Assembly (NCBI GenBank): GCA_034336665.1
Contig: CM067592.1
Location: 42,376,045-42,440,044, forward strand
DNA length: 64,000 bases
DNA from: Luscinia megarhynchos
Taxonomy: Eukaryota; Chordata; Aves; Passeriformes; Turdidae
Direction: 5' to 3'
Of the stretch, positions 1-12,100 are shown in pieces. The translations under genes were made by a program, and so were the position numbers. The notes beneath the pieces were generated by a model, which saw nothing but the letters and a program-made list of their open reading frames with translations, made no database searches and was not told the DNA's origin. How positions within the stretch are numbered: position 1 is the first letter of the stretch; every line of letters starts with the position of its first letter.

Positions 1-18
1 ATCATTAGCAAAGCGTAC

Positions 19-146
19 CGTGAAGACTGTAGCTGCAATGGCATAGATCAAGAGAGCCTGAAGATTGTCTTTGGCTATTTGGGTCTCAAGAGCACCGGCA
101 GATATTCTTTGTTTAGCATAGAGCCACCACAGGACACCTGTACCAC
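19..146 (-). CDS. SLC44A1: SLC44A1 exon 8 (residues 252-293)
   Basis: The exon is 128 nt (2 + 42 codons), ending in phase 0 at a GTACGC donor. It encodes [13 protein letters not shown], completing TM3, then a cytoplasmic stretch containing [12 protein letters not shown], and ends AATVFT inside TM4. Residues 265-275 differ from the human loop and the exon appears a few codons shorter there. This is the last exon in the window; exon 9 is to the left of position 1. Confidence 0.94.
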
Positions 147-3100
147 CTATGTTTTAGTGAGAAAACAAAAAGGATAGATTAATGATCCATTTTCTGTGTG
201 ATAGATATTTCTAGTTCCAGAGCAATAAATCAGTTTTTTCCTTTTAAGTCTAGTCTGGTACTGAATAGTCAACCCAACAGAAACTTGAGAGGAGGGAGAA
301 GTACCTAGTTCTCCTCTGTTACCCTAACAATGAATAGCACAGCTTCAACTAGACAAGTAATAAAAGAACAAAAGGAAGAATAAATAACTCTGTGGTAGGC
401 TGTATGTATGAATGTATATGTGTGCATAATAATGCAGGGAGTAAGAATTTAGGAGGGGGAACAGAGATGGACCTTTGGATTAGGATGTAAAATAAAAAGA
501 ACAACAAGGCAAGGAGTCTACCATTCCTACGAACACTAACCAAAACAACAAGCATTAGCCTGATGCTGGAAACAGCACCTTAATCATATGTAGCTAAACG
601 TGCTTCAGATAATGTCTTGGACACTGCAAAAAACATTAGTAAAATGCACAGGAGACAAATACAATGTGAGGTACTATCTTCTCACCCCTGTTATGTTCAT
701 CCTAGCCTTATGGCCAGAAAAACATTCTCCTATTCTAGCTGCCTTTCCAAGGTAGAACTATTCTTGAACACAGGTCTCCAGCCATTCAGGGAGATAAACT
801 CTCCTCTCTGGTTGTTTTCTCCTTTAGGTGTCCTTCTCTGTTCTGTACTAGTATTTCTGAATCAAATGCATAAGTTTAGTAGAGGGGTTGGACTAGACGA
901 ATCTTTGTGGTCCCTTCCAACTTTACCCACTGATTCTGTAATCACATCTTTTTGCTGAACATACTGTGTTCAGGTCTAAAATGAAGAAAGCTCTTTTGAC
1001 ATCTCCTAAACAAACAGTCGAGACAGAATAAGCATTATGTATCATAAAAGACAGTTTTTTATTCAAGGCCTGCAATGGATGAAACTTTCCAGAACGTAGT
1101 AACAGATGCCAGTAAGATAAGTCATTCAACTCTTTCACTCAACATGGTTGCTCAGCTTCTAAACAGAATATAAATTAAAAGAAAAAAAATCTCTATTTTC
1201 CCTTTTCCCTGGTCATAGATTGTGAGGCCATTTATCAGAAAACCAAAGTGATCCTGAAAAAATATAGATGGTTTGTTGATTTTTTCCATCCACTGCAGTC
1301 ATAAAGTCATAAAAATTGCAAGAATTAAATCACTAGTACTTCCTAATACAATTATTCTACTTTTTTCCTTCCCTACAGTCATGTGCCCAGACATTTTGGC
1401 TTAGCTACTCAGTAATAAGCATAGAAAACTTTAGTTTTATGAATTTAAAAGCTAATGTGATAAAATAAGGCTATTTTCACACAAGCTACATCATTTTGGA
1501 AGAAACAACCTTTAGTCATTTCCAAGATAGCATGGCTGGTTGCATTTCACACATGACTTAGGTCATGCAGGTCTTCCTGAATCATATGGAAATACAAGGA
1601 TTTTATTAGAATTGCTAGACAAGCACCTTTACTTCCTCTCTTCAAGAACAGGTTTAAAAGAGCTACTCACAAAATGGAAGGGCTGATGAACACATCTGAG
1701 CTGTAAATACATTCAGCTGCATAAGCAACAGTTGCTTTGATTTCGTCATGCACCAGCCATGGTGTGGGAGAGCCATCAGACACACCCAGGACTGCCTGCC
1801 TAGCTGACCTGTTTGGAAGGCGGGTTAAGAAGTAGGCACCATTTAGGGTTGTGCTACAAGTGCTGTGAGGAATCTCCTGCACTGACACGTGTGGCCTCTA
1901 GTGAGCTAGGCTTACATGAAGACTTCCTGCCAAGCAGGGTGTGCAAATATTCAAGGAGCAATGTACTCTCTGCAAGACATCTGCAATTACTATGGCGGCA
2001 TTTTCAATGTGAAAGGGAGTAAAAAAAAAGGCTGAAGGGAAATTCACAATCCAAGATCTCTGTGGGATGTAGCTGGGCTGAGGACATAGAGCATATGAAT
2101 TGGAACTGGGGACTCAGACTGGGAGACAAACAAGACTTACCAAGTGATCCCAGAATGACAAGAATTGTTAAAATCCAGACAAGTACTCTTGAAATGTACC
2201 TTATTATAACCATCAAAATCATGGACAACACTGCAAAAGAAAACAAATAAATAAGCAGACTAATTACTTAAAGTAGATAGCCTTCCCAATTTTGCTACTG
2301 CACTAAGGTAACTGCATTCCAGTAGAATTTTTACAGACAGATTTCTTTTTTGAGACTTACAAACTCACTGAATAGATAGTTATGAAAATTAGGCACCTCT
2401 ACAACTTCTGCTTTGATAATGTTGATTAAAACAAAGAGAGCATAAATACATTTACACAATACATTAAACACAAGACATAATACATGCATACAGACAGAGA
2501 TGTACTTAAGACAATGACCAAACGACAGCAAGACATGACAGTACTTTGAGTCTGGTAACATGAGCACACCTCCTGAGGACCAGAGCAGAGTCTGCACTCA
2601 AATACATATGTCAAACAAGTGCAATTAATATGATATCTGTGTATTCCAAAATGTCATGACAGTCATAAGTAAAAAACTGTACACCAGTGAAGACTAAGTG
2701 AGTGGTGTGTACAAGTACACACTCATAACACATATACATGTCTGTTTTCAGCAGTTCCATGCAAGCCACAAGAACCTGGCTTTTTGAATCACAGTCTAAT
2801 CCACTATTTTAAAAGAAATAATTTCTGTCTAACTATAAAATTATGAAAACAATTTTTTAAATTAACTGTATGTAAATTCTGTACTAACTTCTGACTCTAA
2901 CTAAACAGTAGCACTGTGAATCAGCTACTAGCTTTCAGATTTCGAACAGTTTTCTACCATTATTTCCAAATACTGAAGCTGTCAAGATGTAAAAATAAAC
3001 AGCTATCCAGTTACAGTTGAAAACATACACAGTGGTCTTTTGTGTGTTTGTAGGGGGGGTTAGTGGCATCTAGCATCCTCTTTTTTCCTTTTTTTTCCCC

Positions 3101-6100
3101 TCCTTCCCTCCTGCCTTTTTGACCACAAAAGCAAATAGAAAACGAAGGACCCCTCCATCTGATACATCTTTGAAATGTTTCTTTCTAAGCAATACACAGG
3201 TCATGTGCATAGCTAATATCTTGATCCTCCCATTTTAGGATTTCAGATTTTATACTTTGTATGAGTAATTTAGCCTCACTAGGAAAGCAATTTATGTTGG
3301 TGGGCAAGATTCCAGGTCAAAAGATTACTTTGTTAAAAAAGCTCTTCAGTCTAGCCAAAGTGTCACTCTATAGGCTAGAGGCACCTTGCACCTATAGAAC
3401 CTGTACTGTTGGGAACTCCCAGCTCTTCAGAAAAGGCTGAGATTTTCAAAGACCTGAAGTTTTAATTTTGAAGGAAGGGGAAGAAGGAGGTAACATACAA
3501 GGTAACAAATGGGCACTTAATTTTTTTTTTTCACTCAAAGTTCTCATAACTTTGTGCATCTATGCTAAACGAAACAAACTAAATCCCCTAAATCCAACAG
3601 TTGTGTGCTACTGTGCATTTCTCAACCTGTTCTTTTTATTTGGAAGGGGTTTATTTGGACTTGAGTTGGTACAAGATGACTACTACAAATGCAAAAGGGA
3701 AATACTATAATAAAAATTAAGAAAAAGCAGATGCTGTCTTGACTATATCAAAACTAATGTTAGCTAATTAACAGCCCTGCATCCTCTATCTCATAATCAG
3801 TGTAAGAAAAACAAAATCAGGAATGCATATGTATATTACTTATGAAAATGTTACTCAGCTATCAAACAAAAATTTAAAAAGCATTCTGAATAATTTTCGA
3901 AGGGATTGTTGCTATTACACATATTTTATGCTTATATTTTTGTTAGAGTGTGTTAACAATCTCCTAATGGAGTACACTAAGAAATAGCTAGTAATGAGAA
4001 AAACAATTACCTAGTGATAACAAGCAAAGTCCCATTATAATCTCTTTGCTGGTCATAACTCCACTAATCAGCCTGTGTAAGACACTACTGTCACTGACAA
4101 AGGTGATCAGGGCCTCTGCAAACTTGGCATAGCAGGAAATGTTCACAGGAGCACAGCGATGGAAGAATGGAATAGGTGCACTGGTGACACAAGAAAAAAA
4201 AAATCAGAAAAAAAAATTACTCCTACTTAATATAAATGCCACATCAACACACAAATGAAAGGTGAATAGATGCAATCATTCCACCCTTATAACATCATAA
4301 CCAGAAACCATGTGTTGAATGCACAAGTGCTGCTGAAATGAGGATGATCATAATGGAAAGTGATGCAGTTCTTACAAATAACCCTGTGAGGCTGGAGTGT
4401 GCATTCCAATAGGGTATTATTACCCTCCCACCCTTAAATGACAAGGCAATATGTTCTTATTTCCACTTAAATGTCTGTCTTTCAAGTGTCAGGTGAACCA
4501 GCAGCTGAAACAATGCCTTTCACTCATGTTAGAATGGAATACTGGTCCATACTTGCATCTAAAGAAGTAGCAGAATAACAATACTCTTCTTGAGTGTTTA
4601 TATTTTGTACTAAAGGACATCAGCATTCACAACTTCTGCCAAGCAAAATGAATGTATTTATTCTATCTTTCCCCATACTAAGCTTGTTCTTTTATTGAAT
4701 ATTACAGTCACAGTGTTTATATTCATTAACTTTGTTAAAATTCTGCCAGGATGCCTCTATTGCTTTGAACTGTTTTGGAAACACCCTCTCAAAAAACTAT
4801 TGAGACCATGCACAAAACTTTGCAGAATGCTCCAAAAAAACCTGCTATCAAGTCTGTCAGAGAAAGATATAAGAGAGCAAAAACTTCCCTTTTAAAAGTG
4901 GGAAATTTTGTTTTCTAAATGTCTCCCATTAAGTGGCAGTCTGTCTGACTCATAAACTATATCAGATCTCAAAGTGGCCTATTACAAGATCTGATCAATT
5001 CCCAATTACATTTCAGGCATGAATTACATGTTCCTTCCTGTAACTGGATCCAATGAAAAAAAAATGTCCTTTCTATTGTTTCACCTGCCCAATCTTCCTT
5101 TTTTTGAAACATTTCATTGGACTGTAGTAGCAATGAACATAATCTTCTGCAGTTTCACCATTTCAGCAGTGGCCTATAAATCAACAATTTTCTGTCCTCG
5201 ATAACTATTTTTTAAGGCCATGTCTCTCTAAAATTCTAGACAGCATTTTAAACACATAGTGCTAGCTGCCTTTAGGCACGTATTTCCCATCCACTGTTTT
5301 TCTAGGCAAAAAGGATGACATGGTGAAAACCATTAATTTGCAACTACTCTGTAAAGAAATTGGGAGAAATTATGATCACCTGCCATTTCTAGGTAATTAG
5401 TAGATTCTAGAATTTTGTTAAAGTCATTGATGATTGCAAATTTTATGGTTCTAGGATTACTATGCTGAGTAGGTAAATGCATTTGGAGATGTTCATATTG
5501 ATGGTCTACTTTTGGATAGTAATGAATACAGCAGTTAAGCACAGCATAGTAATTCTGCATTAGTCACAGTTGTTAAAAAACAAATTAAACCCGTAATGAT
5601 GGCTGCCCTACTTAAAAGGTGGCCCATGTATCCTTTTAGCCTCTTAAAAAATAACTTGTTTTGGAATACTGCTGCTCATTATATGCTGTATTACTGAAAA
5701 AGACTGAAATTTGAGAGGTTTATTCAATTGCTAACTGCTACAACTTTACAGAAAGCCTAGAGCATTTATAAGTTGTCATTATCAGTAACAAAGCCCAAAT
5801 TCTGAGGTGGCAGTAGGTAAAAGAATGTTACTGCTACATCCAAATACAAAAATATTCACTTTGAAAAGAGAAGTAATGAGATTAAAGTATTCTTCCAAAA
5901 TACATCCGAATGGATGAAAACATGTTTTTTGTGTCAGAATTTATATCAGTCATCTAATATCCCTTAACCTAAAGCAATTTCATTACCTATTTTAAGTTAT
6001 CTATTTTCATGTGCAGTAATTAATTGCTAAATTTGTTTTAATTAATAAAAAGAAAATAGGATATTGGTTCCTACAAGCTTTCTTGAGCAAATGGGACTCC

Positions 6101-9100
6101 TGAGAATCCACTTTTAAGATCCATTTCTGCTCCAGTTGCTCTGACTGAATGAGTAGGTGAGGTAAAGTGTCCTAATAAAAAACACAATAATAGATATATT
6201 CCCCATGACCTGTGCTATTTTATATGAACTCTTGATTATATCTTGGTATATTACATACTGAAAAGGAATTACAAATTTCTAAGAATAGCAACATGATGCT
6301 TAATCATAAACAAGTACAAATAAAATTCAAGCCAGTAGATGTTGGTCTCAGAAGCTGTACTTTTAAAGCATTATTCAAATGAAGTTAGGAGATTCATCTG
6401 ATTGATACTTAAGTATTAGATTTCAAGGAGTGTTTTCCTCTCACTACTATCCCTGTGTATGTACAGGGGTAGTACAGCAACCTGTGTGCGGGGAGGGGCA
6501 GTCCAGTTGCTAGCTGCTAGCTGCTCTTTATAACCTCCAAAGGGCAGTCCCTTGGCACAGCTCAGCACAGCTGGTTTATAGATAAATGCTACAGGGGACT
6601 GGACAGGTAATGCCTGCAGAGGCTGATATAGGTTGGGTGTAGAAGAAACACATATTGCTAACTGCATTGCTAGACCGTACTGCTCTGTTAAAGTTGGACA
6701 TAACACCTTGAAGATGGATGGTAGGAGTCTATTGACCACCTCAGCTGAAGGCTGTGAAGGAGCCTGGTCACCAAACAGAAAACATCAAGGGACAATCTTC
6801 ATCCTATACACTACCTCCATCCCACGGAACTAATTGGAGTCAGAGGGTTCATAACTCTTGACAGATTGCACCAGTTTCAGCTGGGGTAGGGTTAATTTTC
6901 TTCACAGTGGCTGGTATGGAGCTTGTTTTGGATTTGTGTTGAACACAGCTGATAATGTAGAGATGTTTCCCTTATTGTTGAGCAGGGCTTGGACAGAGCC
7001 AAGGCCTTTTCTGCTTTTCATACTGCCATGCTGGCAAGGACACTGGGGGTGCATGGGAGCCTGGAAGGAGATACAGCCAGGACAGGTGACCCCAACTGAC
7101 CAAAGGGACATTCCAGACTATGTGGCATCATGCACAGGACATAAAAAGGGGGAAAGAAGAAGAAGGAGGGCACCTTTGAAGTGATGGTGTTTATCTTCCC
7201 AAATAACTAGTGCATGTGATGGGGCCCTGCTCTTTTGGAGATGCCTGAACACTTGCCTGCCCATGGGAAAGGGTGAATTAATTCCTTATTTTGCTTTGCT
7301 TGTGTGTGCAGCTTTCCTTCCCCTATTAAACCATCTTTATATCAACCCACAAGTTTTCTACCTTTTACCCTGCCAGTTCTCTCCCCAGTTGTGCTGGTGG
7401 GGAAGTGAGCAAGTAGCTGTGGGGGTCTGAGTTGCTGGATGGGGTTAAACCATGACACAGATCAAATGTGACTGTTAGGTAAGTTCTTCCTGAATGCCTC
7501 ATCTACAAGACGTTGGGTGTTCATTTGGTTGTCTCAACAGGATTCCATTTCTCATTAAAATTAGACTTACTCGAATAATTTAACTATAAAAACTTGGAAA
7601 CTAGGGGTTTACAGATACAGTGTTGGCCTTTTTTGCCTTAGGGCATTAAATTCAGACTTTTCAATCTCAAAAATGCTCAAACATGTCGTAAATTTTAGTA
7701 ATACCATATCAAAAATGGGAAATACTCCATCTACACAATAGCTTATTTAAAATAACACAAGGTAGTTTTTTATGAGGAATTTACATAGCATCATTAGATC
7801 TCCGACGCATTGTTCTATCCTTCTGTTTTCTTACTAAGCTATATTCATTGAGACTGAATGACATGGGAACACACAATGAGAAGTCAATATAATTCTGGCA
7901 AAAATTAGGACTAACAAGCCTTTTCAGTATGCAAGCTAGCACTGAAGTTTTCATTTGTTTTTGTATTACTGCTGTAACAGCTGGCTAGCTGCATGGAATA
8001 TTAATCTATATGGAGAAAATAAAAAAAATAAATTAATATTCCAGCTGCCATTAACTGTCACTATAATTTAAAAAAAGAAGATTTAGTGGTGAGGCTACAA
8101 TGTACACAAAAAAGACTTAAAGTCAGAATTTGTAGAACTGACACAAATATAACATTTACAGAAAAAGTAACAGAAAACTATGCATAAGACTCTGCAGGTA
8201 CCACCCACTACTGAGTATATTTGAGAAGCTAAATTTTGAGAAACACAACGTGGTTCTTCTCTAGTTAGTGGAATTACTGACAGAAGGCTGTGCACAACAG
8301 CTAACAGATCACTTCTTTTTTCAGCAATGCTTATCTCCACCGGTCCAGGCAGCAGAGCTAGGAGAGTTTATGAAGCTATGAACTTTCCAATCCTATTTCA
8401 CAGCAGTCTAATGTAACACTTAAAAAAATAAACCTCAAAATGATCTGTTAATAAAATACAGCTCTTTTTTTGGTACTTGACTATCTTATATTAGTCATTT
8501 GTGGACCCAAAGAGTAAAAAATGAAGCAATATGTATCTATCTGACTGGCAGAGGTGAGGTGTAAGAAGTGAATGCTGCAGAGATTGTGCATCCCCACATA
8601 ATTTTTCCTCCCAAAGATTAAAAATGTTCCATGATTGTCTCAGATCTGCATTGCTGATAGGCAGCTGGCTATAGATAGGGTGAAAGGCAGTAAAACAGCT
8701 GATACTTAGAACAGTGTCAGTCACATGAGACAAGAGAATTTGAATATGTCAGCTCAATAGTTTCTGTAACACATACATGGATAATTTGGAGTTTTCTTTG
8801 ACTGTTATTTTTATTACATTTTAAAAAACATATATTTTTAGAAGTATATACAATCATACACTAAAACATCTACCTGGTAAGAGTGAACATGTGTTGGCAT
8901 TTTCTAAAGAACTGTCATAATCAAAACAAATCTCTTCTCCCTCCACCCCAAATCAGACAATTTGATCATATTACCTCTCTGGAACAGGATATTTAGGACA
9001 TAACTTGGCAGCCCTTGGGTCTGTAGTGTATTCTGATGGCTGTAGTTCATAGCTACATAGAGTGGATCCTGTTGAAAAGTAAAAAAAAAAAAAATTGATA

Positions 9101-12100
9101 TGGAAAACAAATAAAAATCAAACATTCATATTATTTGCAAACAGGCCTTAAAACTGATAGCGGTGCTGATTCTGCACCTCCTCATGTCATTACCACAAAG
9201 CTTTGCTACAGCTCCTCCTGTAATGTGGTGGATCAAGTCCAACACAGTTGTCAGTAGAATACAAAAACACTCTCCATCTAGCTTTGATTTTCCAAAGTTT
9301 GTGTATTGGGTGGAAAAGACTAATTCACAATGTGACGTAAAAGAGAAAGACACAAAATACTGTAAAGTCCCCCTCCCTGCTATTATAACATGTTTTTCTT
9401 GGTAATTTTTAATGTATGAACATTGCATAACACAACATTCACGATAGAAAGAAAATATTCCTGGATTTGCAGGGTTTTTGTGTGTGTGTATATTCAAAAT
9501 ACAACTAGTCTATGGATTTCAGGGAGAGGAACAAAGAGCCCAAACCGGTAAGTTAAAAAGTTGGCTGAGAAATAACAGAAGCTCTGCATTACATATCCAA
9601 AGCTTCTAAAAAGCTGAACTCTTTCCATTAAAAAATTGGTACAGCACAGTAAAGACCAAGTTGCCTATAACAAAATTCAAAAGTAAATTAAGTTTTCCTT
9701 TGTATCTGACACTTGCCTAATGGAAGTACCTTACTTACCAGAGATTTATTTCAATTTATCTAAAATGAAGCCACTGAACATCTGACCCAATGCTTCTAGG
9801 AAATCAGCAACTTTCAAATCAGATTGGAGCCCTGGTATGTCAAAAATTGCAGAAGTAAGATGGCCTCCAATGATCTAAGCTGCCTATCCAAAGATGAATT
9901 TCCTTCCAAGCTTGTTTCCTAATAGATTGCTTACTTCCAAGTGCAAGGGGTTTTAATACATAGCTTTAAGTCCTTTTCCCCTTTGCAACACACACTAAGG
10001 ACTTATCTTAAAAAGGACTTATCTCAGTCTTGATCACCAAACTAAATATTCAATTCTTTACATTATTAAAATCTCTTCTTCAGGAATAGTTTGTAAAAGA
10101 GAGTTCTGCAAACTGGATCAGGATAATACATATACACCATTACCCAAAATAAATCAAGAATTTTGACAAACAGCTTTACATCAAACAGAACTATTATTTG
10201 TTGAATTTGTAGAATATTATTTGGAAAAATTTAACCTATCATTGCTACCTCTATCAAGAGACCTATTCACAGACTGAAAGAGCAGAGAGCATACTTAGCT
10301 GCCTCAGCTGCTCTCTATCTAATGCAGTCTCTGGAACGCTACTTAAGTACCACTTCTACAAAATAGTTTTTTGGAAGCCAGTCCAAACCACCAAATGCAC
10401 TATTGAAGAAAGTCGGATTTCCTACAAAGAGAAGTTATGAGGTGAAACATCGGAAATGCATTTTTAATTATTAATTGCTAATATTAATCCTTATGCTGCT
10501 GCTTATGTGGAAAACAAAAACATGGCATGAGATAAGCAGATATCAGGCAGACAGCATTCCTTAGATCTTAGTTGTAAATGAAGTATCTAAAATATTTTGT
10601 CCTTTTTGAACAAAAGGCTCTATACTGCTGCAAAAATTGTTAATCTGTTCTTGTAGATATGAAAACTTCTGGATCATGTTCATTTACTAACAACTCCATC
10701 TGTTGGAGGGTTAGTACTGGAAAGTGTTATAGGTTTATCTTTAAAACAGAAGGAAAAATAAGATTGCAGATATTTACATTTATTTAGCTTTGAATATAGG
10801 TCAAAAGATAAGTTATAAAGATGGCTCACATCCAGCTGAAGATGAGCCAGCTGTGCCCAGGTGGCCAAGAAGGCCAATGGCATCCTGGCTGGTATCAGCA
10901 ATGGTGTGGTCAGCAGGACCAGGGCAGTGATTGTCCCCCTGTACTTGGCACTGGTGAGATCACCCCTCAAATCCTGTGTCCAGTTCTGGATGCCTCACTG
11001 CAAGAAAGACAGTGAGGTGCTGGAGTGTGTCCAGTGAAGGGCAATGGAGCTGGCGAAGGGTCTGGAGCACAAGTCCTGTGAGGAGTGGCTGAGGGACTTG
11101 GGGTTATTCAGCCTAGAGAAAAGGAGGCTCAGGAGTGACCTTATCACTCTCTACAACTGCCTGCAAGGAGGTTGTGGCCAGGTGGGGGTTCGCCTCTTTT
11201 CCCAACTGATCAGACACAGGGCAAGAGGAAATGGCATCAAGCTGTATCAGGGAAAGTTTAGATGGGTATTAAGATTAATTTTTTCACCAAAAGTATTGTC
11301 AAGCATTGGAAGAGGCTGCCTGGGGAAATAGTTGAACCCGTATCCCTGGAGATAGTTAAAAAATGTAGAGACATGAAGCTAAGGTAAATGGTGGACTAGT
11401 GGACTTGATGATCTTAGGGGTGTTTTCCAGCCTAAATGACTCACTGGTTATGATTCTATGGCGATAACAAGGAGCTCTATAGGAAGAAATGTGATATGTG
11501 TTATGTGGACAAGTGTATATAGATTCATGATACACAGTGTTTGGGGCCAGCTTGGCCATTCTGCCCAAGTGACCAATGAGAACTACAGTTTAAGTGTCTT
11601 ATGCAAAGACCCCAACATCTAAACAAGCCTAAGGAACAGAGCGGGTCTGTGGATACCCATGCTCCCTTTTGACTTCTAGCAGTTCAGGCAGGAGAGAAAG
11701 AGGGCAGGATTTACTACGGAGAGGAAAGGAAACTCTTTCTACAAATGTGCATCTGGAGACCTGTTTGGATGACAAATGTAAATGAAACAAAATCACATGC
11801 CAGGTCCTGGTACGCATACAGGTCAGAAACCATTCAAGTAAGACCTGTAGGGTAACTCAATACTCTCCTGGCATAGAACAAACTGGAGACACCTTGACAG
11901 TACCCTCTGGAACCTAACAGTATATTCCTTCCTGTTATGCCTGACAACTGAGGCTGCCACTACCATGTCTTGCATGGGATCTGCTTTTGGGCTACTCTGG
12001 ATCTTTCCCCTTCAGATGCCTATCTCATGGCACGTGTGCTCCTTAGTCACGGCCAAGCATAAAAATATTTTCATTGAGCTTGTCAAACAAAGGATATTAA

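Noticed and set aside
9126..9497. 123-codon minus-strand open frame just upstream of SLC44A1 exon 5
   Set aside because: It is intronic, has no recognisable domain, and SLC44A1 residues are fully accounted for without it.
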